From Tragulus kanchil (lineage: Eukaryota; Chordata; Mammalia; Artiodactyla; Tragulidae), in NCBI GenBank assembly GCA_022376925.1, contig JAIOJX010000002.1:65496001-65560000 (forward strand): a stretch of DNA of 64,000 nucleotides, given 5' to 3'. This document shows, one piece after another, positions 48,199-58,996 of the stretch (positions within the stretch are counted from its first letter, which is position 1; each line of letters opens with the position of its first letter). The notes beneath the pieces were generated by a model. That model did no database searches. It was given only the letters and a program-made list of their open reading frames with translations, and was not told the DNA's origin. Made by a program: the position numbers and the translations under genes.

Positions 48199-49867
48199 TA
48201 AAAAAAAATTATTTATTTGACTGCACTGGGTCTTAGCTGCAGTACGTGGGATCTAGCTCCCTGACCAGGGCTCGAACCCAGGCCTCCTACATTGGAAGCC
48301 AGGAGTCTTAGCCACTGGGCCACCAGAGAAGTCCCCAATAGCTTTCTTATAGTGATTTTTGTACATACATGACTAATTATTCTGATCCCTAAAGAAGGTT
48401 ATTTATTCTGGATATATTCTCTAAAAGCTTAAAGGACAGTATCATACATTAAACCTCTTCTCCATGATCCATCATGCAAATTTCTTTCAATTTCTGAAGG
48501 AGGAATGAAAGAGACATGAACAATATGAAACTTTAGAGTTAACCACTCAAAACACCTGGGTTCAAATTGTGTATATATTGCAAAGTAAATATGTAACTTA
48601 AAAAAAATATTTGATTTCATTGTTCCTCAGTTTGCTTAACTATAAAACAGTTACGATAACAACTACTATTTATAAATATATGCTTATCTGTTTGGATGTA
48701 GATACTGCTTAACCAAAGTAGACATTAACACTCTATTTGTTACTAAACACTGTTATTAATAGAATGCCATTTTCATAGCTCCTTTTTTTTTCATTGAAGG
48801 TGACAGTTTCATCTTCACAAGTGTTTATTAACTTCTTTTATCCTAAGCATATACCTGGGATCAATTTTATTCACTTAAGAACTAAAATTAAATTAAAAAT
48901 ACATATGCCATAGAGTCATTTTCCCAAAAATACTACAAACAGGACCCTAATTTATTCCAGTTGAAATATTAAGCAGTTTCTTCTACTGACCACATTTTAT
49001 CATTATTTGGTCTTTAACTGAAATAAATATAATCTAACACTATAAGACTATGTTTATAAGCAAAAATGTAGATAAACTAGCTTAAAATATTATTTATTTA
49101 TACAGTGATATCAGAGTAACCTCAAATGAGGCTGTCTGTTACAAACAAGCAACTCACTTATTTGTAAAAATGCAAAGATAAGAATTAATTTTTGATACGG
49201 ACATATTTTCAAATAAAAATTTGTATCCAGTTAAGAGACATTCCAGGAAACAAATCTCCTCAAAACAATAGCTTTCTTTAAAAAAAAATTATTTATTTGA
49301 CTGCACTGGGTCTTAGCTGCAGTACGTGGGATCTAGCTCCCTGACCAGGGCTCGAACCCAGGCCTCCTACATTGGAAGCCAGGAGTCTTAGCCACTGGGC
49401 CACCAGAGAAGTCCCCAATAGCTTTCTTATAGTGATTTTTGTACATACATGACTAATTATTCTGATCCCTAAAGAAGGTTATTTATTCTGGATATATTCT
49501 CTAAAAGCTTAAAGGACAGTATCATACATTAAACCTCTTCTCCATGATCCATCATGCAAATTTCTTTCAATTTCTGAAGGAGGAATGAAAGAGACATGAA
49601 CAATATGAAACTTTAGAGTTAACCACTCAAAACACCTGGGTTCAAATTGTGTATATATTGCAAAGTAAATATGTAACTTAAAAAAAATATTTGATTTCAT
49701 TGTTCCTCAGTTTGCTTAACTATAAAACAGTTACGATAACAACTACTATTTATAAATATATGCTTATCTGTTTGGATGTAGATACTGCTTAACCAAAGTA
49801 GACATTAACACTCTATTTGTTACTAAACACTGTTATTAATAGAATGCCATTTTCATAGCTCCTTTTG
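47722..49867 (+). repeat. Tandem duplication Q (1.08 kb x 2)
   Basis: Copy 1 is 47722-48800 and copy 2 is 48801-49867, offset 1078-1079. It starts at tgacagtttcatcttcacaa and ends near catagctcctttt. Differences: acaaccaagc/acaaacaagc, tttgcaaaaatg/tttgtaaaaatg and one T-run. Confidence 0.98.
48199..48337 (-). mobile_element. Short CHR-2-type SINE, antisense (copied at 49278-49416)
   Basis: On the minus strand it begins ggacttctctggtggcccag, then has a B-box-like gggttcgagccctgg, and ends at cagtcaaataaataa. The classic plus-strand strings ccctgaccagggctcgaacc and gggtcttagctgcagtacgt are present. Confidence 0.92.
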
Positions 49868-49994
49868 GGACAGAACACCAATATGCATATTCCTCTTTTC
49901 AGAAAGATTGACTTACTCCGTACATAAAGCAACAGCAGTTTCAATGGCAGGAAATGTGATGTTATATGGATGAGACAAATTATATGGATGAGAT

Positions 49995-50212
49995 AGGGCT
50001 TCCCAGGTGGCGCTAATGGTAAAGAAGTCACCTGCCAATGCAGGAGACAAGAGACGGGTTCGATCCCTGGGTCGGGAACATCCAATGGAAAAGGTCATGA
50101 CAACACACTCCAGTATTCTTGCCTGGAGAATCCCATGAACAGAGAAGTCTGGCAGGCTAGAGTCCATAAGATCGCAAAGAGTTGGACAAGATTGAAGCAA
50201 CTTAGCATGCAC
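49995..50212 (+). mobile_element. Bov-tA SINE
   Basis: Head gggcttcccaggtggcgcta, B-box-like ggttcgatccctgg, body with ccagtattcttgcctggaga, and 3' end tcgcaaagagttggacaaga. Just upstream ttatatggatgaga is directly repeated at 49964-49977 and 49980-49993. Confidence 0.95.
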
Positions 50213-50288
50213 TCAATATGACTAAATATGAGAAGTCACTTCCCAACGTCTATCGATATGGATTTGCAATTTTGTCAGCTAACTCTTA

Positions 50289-50455
50289 AGTACTTCCTAG
50301 ATGACACAGTGGTAAAGAATCTGCCTGCCAATACAGGAGACAAGGGCTTGATCCCTGGGTTGTGAAAATACTATGGACAGAGGAGCCTGGTGGGCTACAG
50401 TCAATGGGGTTACAAAGAGTCAGATATGACTGAACAACTAAGCACATACACATAA
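50289..50455 (+). mobile_element. Bov-tA SINE with internal deletion
   Basis: tRNA-like part with aaagaatctgcctgccaata and gcttgatccctgg, then a jump to ctatggacagaggagcctgg and gttacaaagagtcagatatg. The central ccagtattcttgcc block is missing. Confidence 0.88.
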
Positions 50456-51729
50456 TACTTGAGAGGAGATGAAAAACATCACACACAACAGATGCAGGGT
50501 GAAAAATATGGAGAGGATGTATTATAATGACATTTAGAACTTTCTCTTAAACTTGAGAAAGATGAATAGTCATCGCTAGCACTAGAATTCTTCAGACTAC
50601 TTCACTGAACAGAGTTGCCCCCAAATAGTTTGGGCACCACAGCATACATTTATTCACATATTAATATATCCTACCAGCATCTCTGGGGAGCCTACACTAT
50701 GGACACACACTGCTAATTCTTAGCACTCCTTGGAGAACTTGGGTCAAGCAATGGGATATGCAGTGAGTTTTGTTTTCTTAATGTTTTTCATCTGTTCCAC
50801 TATGCAAGGGTGAAGGATGAAAAGGTAGCCCTGAGTCACATTTTGTCCCCACCCTGTTTTGTCATCTCTCCTCTTCTGCACTGCATAAAAAACAATGGAC
50901 AGAGAGAATTTAGGGTAACTTGGAGCCTTTTCATCTCATGCAATTGGTACTTATTAGCTATGAAGGCAACAACTCTCAAGGCCCAGGCATCTGAGTGGTC
51001 AGGAAAAAGAGAGAAAGAGCCATCACAATTGCTTGCAAGTAGCAGTGTTTTGATCTTGAACCAAAATACCAGAAATATTTTAATTAATAGGGACAATGAT
51101 AAACAAAATAGCAAGCAAGATAAGAGGACATTGCCTCAGAAAAATAAGGCTTTTCTTCTCATTTTTACAACACTTTGAATGACCCACAGAAGGAAGCTGC
51201 ATGCAGATAATATTTTAAGTTCTAGGATGTGCTTTCACTTTTCCAAGGATTCTCCACAGAAAACTCCATGAGGGAGGTCATTAAATTAAACAGAAGATAT
51301 TTGGAATAGGCTGTTTCACCCTATGTAAAGCAACTGTAAGCCTTTCTTTGGGTTTTAGAAGTTTTTAGATAAATAGTCAGATTCAACTAAGCTCTGTAAC
51401 TTCAAGAGACGGTACTTCTGAAGATACAGACTGGAGGGACAGCAGACGTGGGATTCCTTGGCCTGCTAACAGATCTGTGGGAAGGCAAAGAGAATTGGGC
51501 TATTGTGCTTCAATCAATAGCATAACCTACATGTCACAGTCAATTTAACCACGAAGCTTTAGAGCTGGGATGAGGACAAATGGCTGTCTGAAGCAGAACT
51601 TGAGCAATGGACAACTCATTTAGCGTGAAAGAATTAAAGCTTTAGATACAAAGACTATCACAGGAAAACGTTTTAAATAGATTTAAAGTTTGAAGACTGA
51701 CAAGAAGAGATATCATAAAAGTTGCTGTA
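50456..51729. other. Intergenic DNA, no gene supported
   Basis: The 122-codon frame at 50810-51178 on the plus strand is overlapped by a similar-length minus-strand frame and has no recognisable domain. A weak minus-strand splice-acceptor-like site near 51474 is described among the findings. Confidence 0.4.
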
Positions 51730-51955
51730 TCCAATTGCATAGTTGGTTAAGAGCACAAGTCATAGAGCCAGACTGCTAGGAATTAGGTACTGGCTTGTTA
51801 CTTAACCACTGGGCAATGCTGAGCTAGTTTCTCTCCTCTGTGCCTCAGCTTCCTCATTTGCTATGTAGGAAAATTATAATATTATCTACTGAAAATATTC
51901 AATGAATTAATACATGTAAAGTTCTTTCAAAAGGACTGATAGTTGGCAAAAGTTC
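51730..51955 (+). mobile_element. MIR SINE relic (copied at 52772-52997)
   Basis: gttggttaagagcacaagtc, agagccagactgctaggaat, ctctgtgcctcagcttcctc and ttaatacatgtaaagttctt are in MIR order, nearly the full element. Confidence 0.9.
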
Positions 51956-51999
51956 TGAATATTTAACTATCACTAAAATCCAGAACTGCCCTCAAGGAA

Positions 52000-52131
52000 T
52001 TACTAATATTTACTTAACATTTACTATGCAATAGGACTTAATGCAAAGTAATTTATGTGACTTATGCTTACTCTTAACAATCATCCTATAATGTAAGTAC
52101 TATTACTCCAGTTTACCAGTAATAAAAATGA
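52000..52131 (+). mobile_element. MIR-type relic (continued at 53042-53190; repeated at 54199-54272)
   Basis: acttaacatttactatgcaa, tgcttactcttaacaatcat, ataatgtaagtactattact and aaaaatgaggcacagagaag (the last only in later copies) match the MIR 3' half. Confidence 0.8.
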
Positions 52132-53199
52132 GGGACAATGATAAACAAAATAGCAAGCAAGATAAGAGGACATTGCCTCAGAAAAATAAGGCTTTTCTTC
52201 TCATTTTACAACACTTTGAATGACCCACAGAAGGAAGCTGCATGCAGATAATATTTTAAGTTCTAGGATGTGCTTTCACTTTTCCAAGGATTCTCCACAG
52301 AAAACTCCATGAGGGAGGTCATTAAATTAAACAGAAGATATTTGGAATAGGCTGTTTCACCCTATGTAAAGCAACTGTAAGCCTTTCTTTGGGTTTTAGA
52401 AGTTTTTAGATAAATAGTCAGATTCAACTAAGCTCTGTAACTTCAAGAGACGGTACTTCTGAAGATACAGACTGGAGGGACAGCAGACGTGGGATTCCTT
52501 GGCCTGCTAACAGATCTGTGGGAAGGCAAAGAGAATTGGGCTATTGTGCTTCAATCAATAGCATAACCTACATGTCACAGTCAATTTAACCACGAAGCTT
52601 TAGAGCTGGGATGAGGACAAATGGCTGTCTGAAGCAGAACTTGAGCAATGGACAACTCATTTAGCGTGAAAGAATTAAAGCTTTAGATACAAAGACTATC
52701 ACAGGAAAACGTTTTAAATAGATTTAAAGTTTGAAGACTGACAAGAAGAGATATCATAAAAGTTGCTGTATCCAATTGCATAGTTGGTTAAGAGCACAAG
52801 TCATAGAGCCAGACTGCTAGGAATTAGGTACTGGCTTGTTACTTAACCACTGGGCAATGCTGAGCTAGTTTCTCTCCTCTGTGCCTCAGCTTCCTCATTT
52901 GCTATGTAGGAAAATTATAATATTATCTACTGAAAATATTCAATGAATTAATACATGTAAAGTTCTTTCAAAAGGACTGATAGTTGGCAAAAGTTCTGAA
53001 TATTTAACTATCACTAAAATCCAGAACTGCCCTCAAGGAATTACTAATATTTACTTAACATTTACTATGCAATAGGACTTAATGCAAAGTAATTTATGTG
53101 ACTTATGCTTACTCTTAACAATCATCCTATAATGTAAGTACTATTACTCCAGTTTACCAGTAATAAAAATGAGGCACAGAGAAGTTACTGAGGACCGTT

Positions 53200-53530
53200 C
53201 GCAAAGCAGCAATGGAGAAGCAAACATAAAGAACAGACTTATGAACAAGGGCGAAGGAGGAGAGAGAGCTGATGAGATAAATGGAGAGAGTAGCATGAAT
53301 GCATATAAATTAACACTTGTAAATAGAGAGCCAATGGGAATTTGCTGTATGGTACAAGGAACTCGGGGGCTCTGTAATAACCTAGAGAGGTGGGAAAAGG
53401 CAGGAGGTAGGAGGGAGACTCAACATGATGGTGACATCTGTACAATAAAGGTTAATTCATGTTTATGTATGACAGAAATCACACCAATATAGTAAAGCAA
53501 TCATCAATCAATTAAAAATAAATAAATATT
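53200..53530 (+). mobile_element. L1_BT-like 3' end (copied at about 54282-54612)
   Basis: agagccaatgggaatttgct, gtatggtacaaggaactcgg, taacctagagaggtgggaaa, gttaattcatgtt-atgtatg and aagcaatcatcaatcaatta are the 3' UTR of a ruminant L1 ending in (aaat)n. The copy at 54504-54552 fits the remembered consensus (gggacatatgtatac) better than the first copy. Confidence 0.88.
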
Positions 53531-54198
53531 TTAAGAAAGGAAAAAGGGCTGTAGTGGATTAATCACCTCTCTTTTCTGGTTTTCCAGTTTCAGAAGTCTC
53601 CAAAATGAAGAAGGGATAAACTGGTATTAGAGAACAAGCCAGAAAAAAATTAGAACTTTCTTTTCTAATATAATAAGCAAGTTAATAACAAATTCATACG
53701 AAGCCTAACTTTGGAGCCTTCATCTTATCAGTATATCAAACAGCTCTGCACTGTTCATCTGCTAAAGAAAAAGTCCCACAGAGTTAATAGACCTGAAGGC
53801 ACTGCCTTCATATGATTGTCCTCTTTCAGCATATTGTGACATGTTGTAGTTTAGGTGTATTTGGGAAAGTGAGTTCAAGAGTGATTTTTAATCTATTTTT
53901 AACTGAATTAACCTTCAGAACCTAGACAGTGTCTTTAAAACTGCAAAACAGCCAGCATATGTGAACAAGAAAATGACAAAAGCAAAGCTTAGCTGAGTAG
54001 ATTTAATAAGAATCTTTAAAAATTCTGAAAATACCAAAATGCTTTCTTAAAATTCCTATTCCTTTTCATAATCCTTAATAATGAACTCTGTGCTAAGTAA
54101 ATACTGTAGCTTGAGATATTAAGTCATCAATGTAATTCATATTTATAAATTAAAAAACTATAAACTATCATGAAAGTAGATAAATTATACAACTTGCC
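53531..54198. other. Intergenic DNA, nothing recognised (copied at 54613-55280)
   Basis: AT-rich DNA within duplication S. No gene or repeat recognised. Confidence 0.45.
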
Positions 54199-55404
54199 AA
54201 CAATCATCCTATAATGTAAGTACTATTACTCCAGTTTACCAGTAATAAAAATGAGGCACAGAGAAGTTACTGAGGACCGTTCGCAAAGCAGCAATGGAGA
54301 AGCAAACATAAAGAACAGACTTATGAACAAGGGCGAAGGAGGAGAGAGAGCTGATGAGATAAATGGAGAGAGTAGCATGAATGCATATAAATTAACACTT
54401 GTAAATAGAGAGCCAATGGGAATTTGCTGTATGGTACAAGGAACTCGGGGGCTCTGTAATAACCTAGAGAGGTGGGAAAAGGCAGGAGGTAGGAGGGAGA
54501 CTCAAGACGATGGGGACATATGTATACTTATGGTTAATTCATGTTGATGTATGACAGAAATCACACCAATATAGTAAAGCAATCATCAATCAATTAAAAA
54601 TAAATAAATATTTTAAGAAAGGAAAAAGGGCTGTAGTGGATTAATCACCTCTCTTTTCTGGTTTTCCAGTTTCAGAAGTCTCCAAAATGAAGAAGGGATA
54701 AACTGGTATTAGAGAACAAGCCAGAAAAAAATTAGAACTTTCTTTTCTAATATAATAAGCAAGTTAATAACAAATTCATACGAAGCCTAACTTTGGAGCC
54801 TTCATCTTATCAGTATATCAAACAGCTCTGCACTGTTCATCTGCTAAAGAAAAAGTCCCACAGAGTTAATAGACCTGAAGGCACTGCCTTCATATGATTG
54901 TCCTCTTTCAGCATATTGTGACATGTTGTAGTTTAGGTGTATTTGGGAAAGTGAGTTCAAGAGTGATTTTTAATCTATTTTTAACTGAATTAACCTTCAG
55001 AACCTAGACAGTGTCTTTAAAACTGCAAAACAGCCAGCATATGTGAACAAGAAAATGACAAAAGCAAAGCTTAGCTGAGTAGATTTAATAAGAATCTTTA
55101 AAAATTCTGAAAATACCAAAATGCTTTCTTAAAATTCCTATTCCTTTTCATAATCCTTAATAATGAACTCTGTGCTAAGTAAATACTGTAGCTTGAGATA
55201 TTAAGTCATCAATGTAATTCATATTTATAAATTAAAAAACTATAAACTATCATGAAAGTAGATAAATTATACAACTTGCCAACAATGATCCAAGAACTGT
55301 CTATTGTCTGAACACATTTGGGCCTTGTTAAATATGGATAGCCTCTATAATTTTTGAGTCTAGAACAAACTACATTTTTTTTGCAAAGTTACACATTAAT
55401 ATTC

Positions 55405-55681
55405 CTTTTATTTGTAATTTTTTTTCACCTCTTTTATTGTTTTTTTATTTATTTATTTTTACCGATCTTTATTTTTTGGCCTGTGTGGGCCTCCCATCGC
55501 AGTGGCCTCTCTCGTGCAGAGCACTGGCTCTGGGTACATGCATTCCAGTGTGCCCACTTGTAATTGGACATACTAGTCCAGCCTCTCTGTGGCACATGGG
55601 ATCTTCCCGGGATAGGGATCAAATCAGTGCCCCTTGCACTGCAAGGCAGACTCTTTACCCACTGGACCACCAGGACAGCCC
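55405..55681 (-). mobile_element. CHR-like SINE with 14-bp target-site duplication, antisense
   Basis: On the minus strand it starts gggctgtcctggtggtccag and passes a damaged B box. It includes the cagagcactgg/ccagtgctctg block and the cgatgggaggcccacacagg block, and ends in an A-rich tail (T-rich at 55405-55470). The flanking direct repeat acacattaatattc is at 55391-55404 and 55682-55695. Confidence 0.94.
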
Positions 55682-55767
55682 ACACATTAATATTCTTAAA
55701 CACTTTATATATTGTAGACTTGGATATTCTTACATCAGCTTGCCAAAAACATTCAAATTTTGAAGTG

Positions 55768-55872
55768 TTACCCGCTCCAGTACTCTTGCCTGGGAATCCC
55801 ATGGACAGAGGAGCCTGGCAGGCTACATTCCATGGGGTCTCAAAGAGTCAGATGTGACTAAGTGACTAACAG
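55768..55872 (+). mobile_element. Bov-tA 3' fragment
   Basis: cgctccagtactcttgcctg, gaatcccatggacagaggag, cctggcaggctacattccat and caaagagtcagatgtgacta are the BovB-derived second half of Bov-tA. The tRNA head is missing. Confidence 0.9.
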
Positions 55873-56561
55873 ATGTTTCCTCCTGCCTGCCAGTAGATTG
55901 GCAATTTTTCCTACCTAATATTTGCTAATTTGAAAGTTTTGTTGCAGTTATTTTGAACCTGTGTTCTTTTGTACAGATGGGGTCTCTTGAAGGATGCCTC
56001 TGGAAAAGGGGCTGAGGAAGTGGGTTGTGGCAGGGCCTCACTTTTCCCTGGTCCCTTAATTACATTTTAAGCTTCTGTCAAATAATTAGCTTGGAAATAG
56101 GGTTCCACAATTCATCAGTTCATTTGTTAAAAAATGTTAAAACTTCACTCTATTATTAACATTTAAAAGTCATTAAATACTCAATTTATTCAACAAATTA
56201 TTCATTAACACTATAAATATTAAACCTACTGATATTATAACTCTGTTCTTGATATTCAAATTCTGAGGAAAACTGGAAAATATAGAGTGGTGATATTAGT
56301 AATAAAGATACTATTCTTACCTCTTACATCTGTGTAATTGAGATAAGGTAAATATAAAAGCTGCTGGGTACATATACCAAATCAAATCAAATCTGCAATA
56401 GACACCCAATGGATTTTAATCTAGTTAACTGTATATTAATAGTTAAGACAAGAACAGTGTCAAAATATTTTATAAAATCTTGGAATTATCTTTAAAAATC
56501 TAGAAAGAAAACAAAATTTGGGATTTTACTTGTTCTCAGGGAATGGAAACCCTCCTGTAAA
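55873..56561. other. Intergenic DNA, nothing recognised
   Basis: AT-rich sequence with no supported features. Confidence 0.45.
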
Positions 56562-57268
56562 ATCTTATTTTTATTGAGGTATAGTTGATTTAGAATGTTG
56601 TAATTTCTGCTGTATAGCAACTGACTAGATTGTACACATATATACATTATTTTTTATACGTTTTTCCAGTATGGTTTATTCCAGGAGATTGGATATATTT
56701 CCCTATGCTATCTAGTAGGGCCCTGCTGTCTATCTCTTCTAAATGTAATAGTCTCCATCTACTAACCCCAAACTCTCAGTTCATCCTTCTCCCCAACCCT
56801 TGCCCATAACAGGTTTGTTCTCTGTGTCGGTGAGTCTGTTTCTGTTCTGTATGTTGGCTCACTTACGCCATATTTTAGACTTCACGTGTGAGTGACATCA
56901 CATGGTACATGTCTTTCTCTTTCTGACTTTCTTCACTTAGCCCAGTCATCTCTAGTTGCATCCATGCTGCTGCAAAAATGGCACTACTCTGTTCTTTTTT
57001 ACGGCCGAGCAGTATTTCATTGGGCACGTGTATCATAGTTCCTTTATCTGTTCATCTGTCAATGCACATTTAGGGTGTTTCCATGTCTTGATTATTGTAA
57101 ATAGTGCTGCTATGAACACAGGGACACATGTATCTTTTTGAATTAAAGTTTTGTTCAGGCATATGCCCAGGAGTGGGATTGCTGGATCATATGGCATGTT
57201 ATTAGTTTTCTGAAGAAGTTCCATACTGTTTTCCATAGTGGCTGTACCAACACATTCCTACCAACAGT
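56562..57268 (-). mobile_element. Older artiodactyl L1 3' end, antisense (partly copied at 57882-58376)
   Basis: On the plus strand tttattgaggtatagttgat, cctgctgtctatctcttcta, cagtatttcattgggcacgt, atttagggtgtttccatgtc and gtgggattgctggatcatat are the antisense of an L1 3' UTR and ORF2 end. On the minus strand NNMPYDPAIPLLGI and IKTWKHPKC motifs are readable. The 5' part of the element is absent. Confidence 0.9.
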
Positions 57269-58996
57269 GTGGGAAGGAAACTCTCCAATAATATTTAGGG
57301 TCTAGTTTTATAATTCAACTCATTTAGCTTTGATAAATAAAATAGAGACTATCTATACAGTGTACACCTTTCTAATGAATTAAACTAAACATAAAACAAG
57401 CCTTTAAAATATACCACCCTCCAAAATTATTATTACCTATTTCACAGGAATGTATAGTAAGTTTACCTATTTTATGCCAGTAAGTTTGATGGTTTACATG
57501 TATATGTTACTAACAATTCAAGATGAGTCACTTGCACTTTATTAATATTTCAGCTACTAATTTACTTTAGACACAGTTTGATGCTAATTTTCATGCACTT
57601 TCAGTAGTTCAACACAAACTTCAATACATGCTGATGTAGACCTGTAGCTACTGAACTGTATATCATATAGTATATATAATTTATTACATTTATTTTGCTC
57701 TATATTCTCCAATTGTTGTTGCTGGTCATTTGTTAACTCATGTCCAACTCTTTGTAACCTCATCAGGCTCCTCATTCCATAGGTTTCTTCAGGAAAAATG
57801 CAATACTTACTGCCAAAAGAAAAGATCTGTGTATGCCCAAATACATTATTGATGAAATTATTGCTTACCAGTGGTGTCATATCTCAGTTCATCCTTCCCC
57901 CCAACCCTTGCCCATAACAGGTTTGTTCTCTGTGTCGGTGAGTCTGTTTCTGTTCTGTATGTTGGCTCACTTACGCCATATTTTAGACTTCACGTGTGAG
58001 TGACATCACATGGTACATGTCTTTCTCTTTCTGACTTTCTTCACTTAGCCCAGTCATCTCTAGTTGCATCCATGCTGCTGCAAAAATGGCACTACTCTGT
58101 TCTTTTTTACGGCCGAGCAGTATTTCATTGGGCACGTGTATCATAGTTCCTTTATCTGTTCATCTGTCAATGCACATTTAGGGTGTTTCCATGTCTTGAT
58201 TATTGTAAATAGTGCTGCTATGAACACAGGGACACATGTATCTTTTTGAATTAAAGTTTTGTTCAGGCATATGCCCAGGAGTGGGATTGCTGGATCATAT
58301 GGCATGTTATTAGTTTTCTGAAGAAGTTCCATACTGTTTTCCATAGTGGCTGTACCAACTTACATTCCTACCAACAGTGTGGGAAGGAAACTCTCCAATA
58401 ATATTTAGGGTCTAGTTTTATAATTCAACTCATTTAGCTTTGATAAATAAAATAGAGACTATCTATACAGTGTACACCTTTCTAATGAATTAAACTAAAC
58501 ATAAAACAAGCCTTTAAAATATACCACCCTCCAAAATTATTATTACCTATTTCACAGGAATGTATAGTAAGTTTACCTATTTTATGCCAGTAAGTTTGAT
58601 GGTTTACATGTATATGTTACTAACAATTCAAGATGAGTCACTTGCACTTTATTAATATTTCAGCTACTAATTTACTTTAGACACAGTTTGATGCTAATTT
58701 TCATGCACTTTCAGTAGTTCAACACAAACTTCAATACATGCTGATGTAGACCTGTAGCTACTGAACTGTATATCATATAGTATATATAATTTATTACATT
58801 TATTTTGCTCTATATTCTCCAATTGTTGTTGCTGGTCATTTGTTAACTCATGTCCAACTCTTTGTAACCTCATCAGGCTCCTCATTCCATAGGTTTCTTC
58901 AGGAAAAAATGCAATACTTACTGCCAAAAGAAAAGATCTGTGTATGCCCAAATACATTATTGATGAAATTATTGCTTACCAGTGGTGTCATATCTA
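56774..58996 (+). repeat. Tandem duplication T (1.11 kb x 2)
   Basis: Copy 1 is 56774-57881 and copy 2 is 57882-58996, offset 1108 (later 1110 after a 2-bp indel at accaacacattcc/accaacttacattcc). It begins tctcagttcatccttc, inside the old L1, so the L1 3' portion appears twice. Confidence 0.98.
57714..57800 (-). mobile_element. BovB/Bov-tA 3' end stub (copied at 58825 and 59998)
   Basis: ttgttgttgctggtcatttg, aactcatgtccaactctttg and taacctcatcaggctcctca are the antisense of a BovB-type 3' terminus ('gttgttcagtcgctcagtcgtgtccgactctttgcgacc'). Confidence 0.7.

Larger units (their letters stand above)
51090..53172 (+). repeat. Tandem duplication R (1.04 kb x 2)
   Basis: Copy 1 is 51090-52131 and copy 2 is 52132-53172, offset 1041-1042, the shortest in the set. 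It starts at gggacaatgataaacaaaat. The unit contains two MIR relics. Confidence 0.98.
53117..55286 (+). repeat. Tandem duplication S (1.08 kb x 2)
   Basis: Copy 1 is 53117-54198 and copy 2 is 54199-55286, offset 1082. Nearly identical, except for a patch of about 12 differences in 50 bases (53422-53470 versus 54504-54552). It overlaps duplication R. Confidence 0.97.

Noticed and set aside
50810..51178. 122-codon open frame on the plus strand, overlapping a 92-codon minus-strand frame
   Set aside because: No recognisable domain, no supporting context, and part recurs only through duplication R. Frames of this length are expected by chance in this much sequence.
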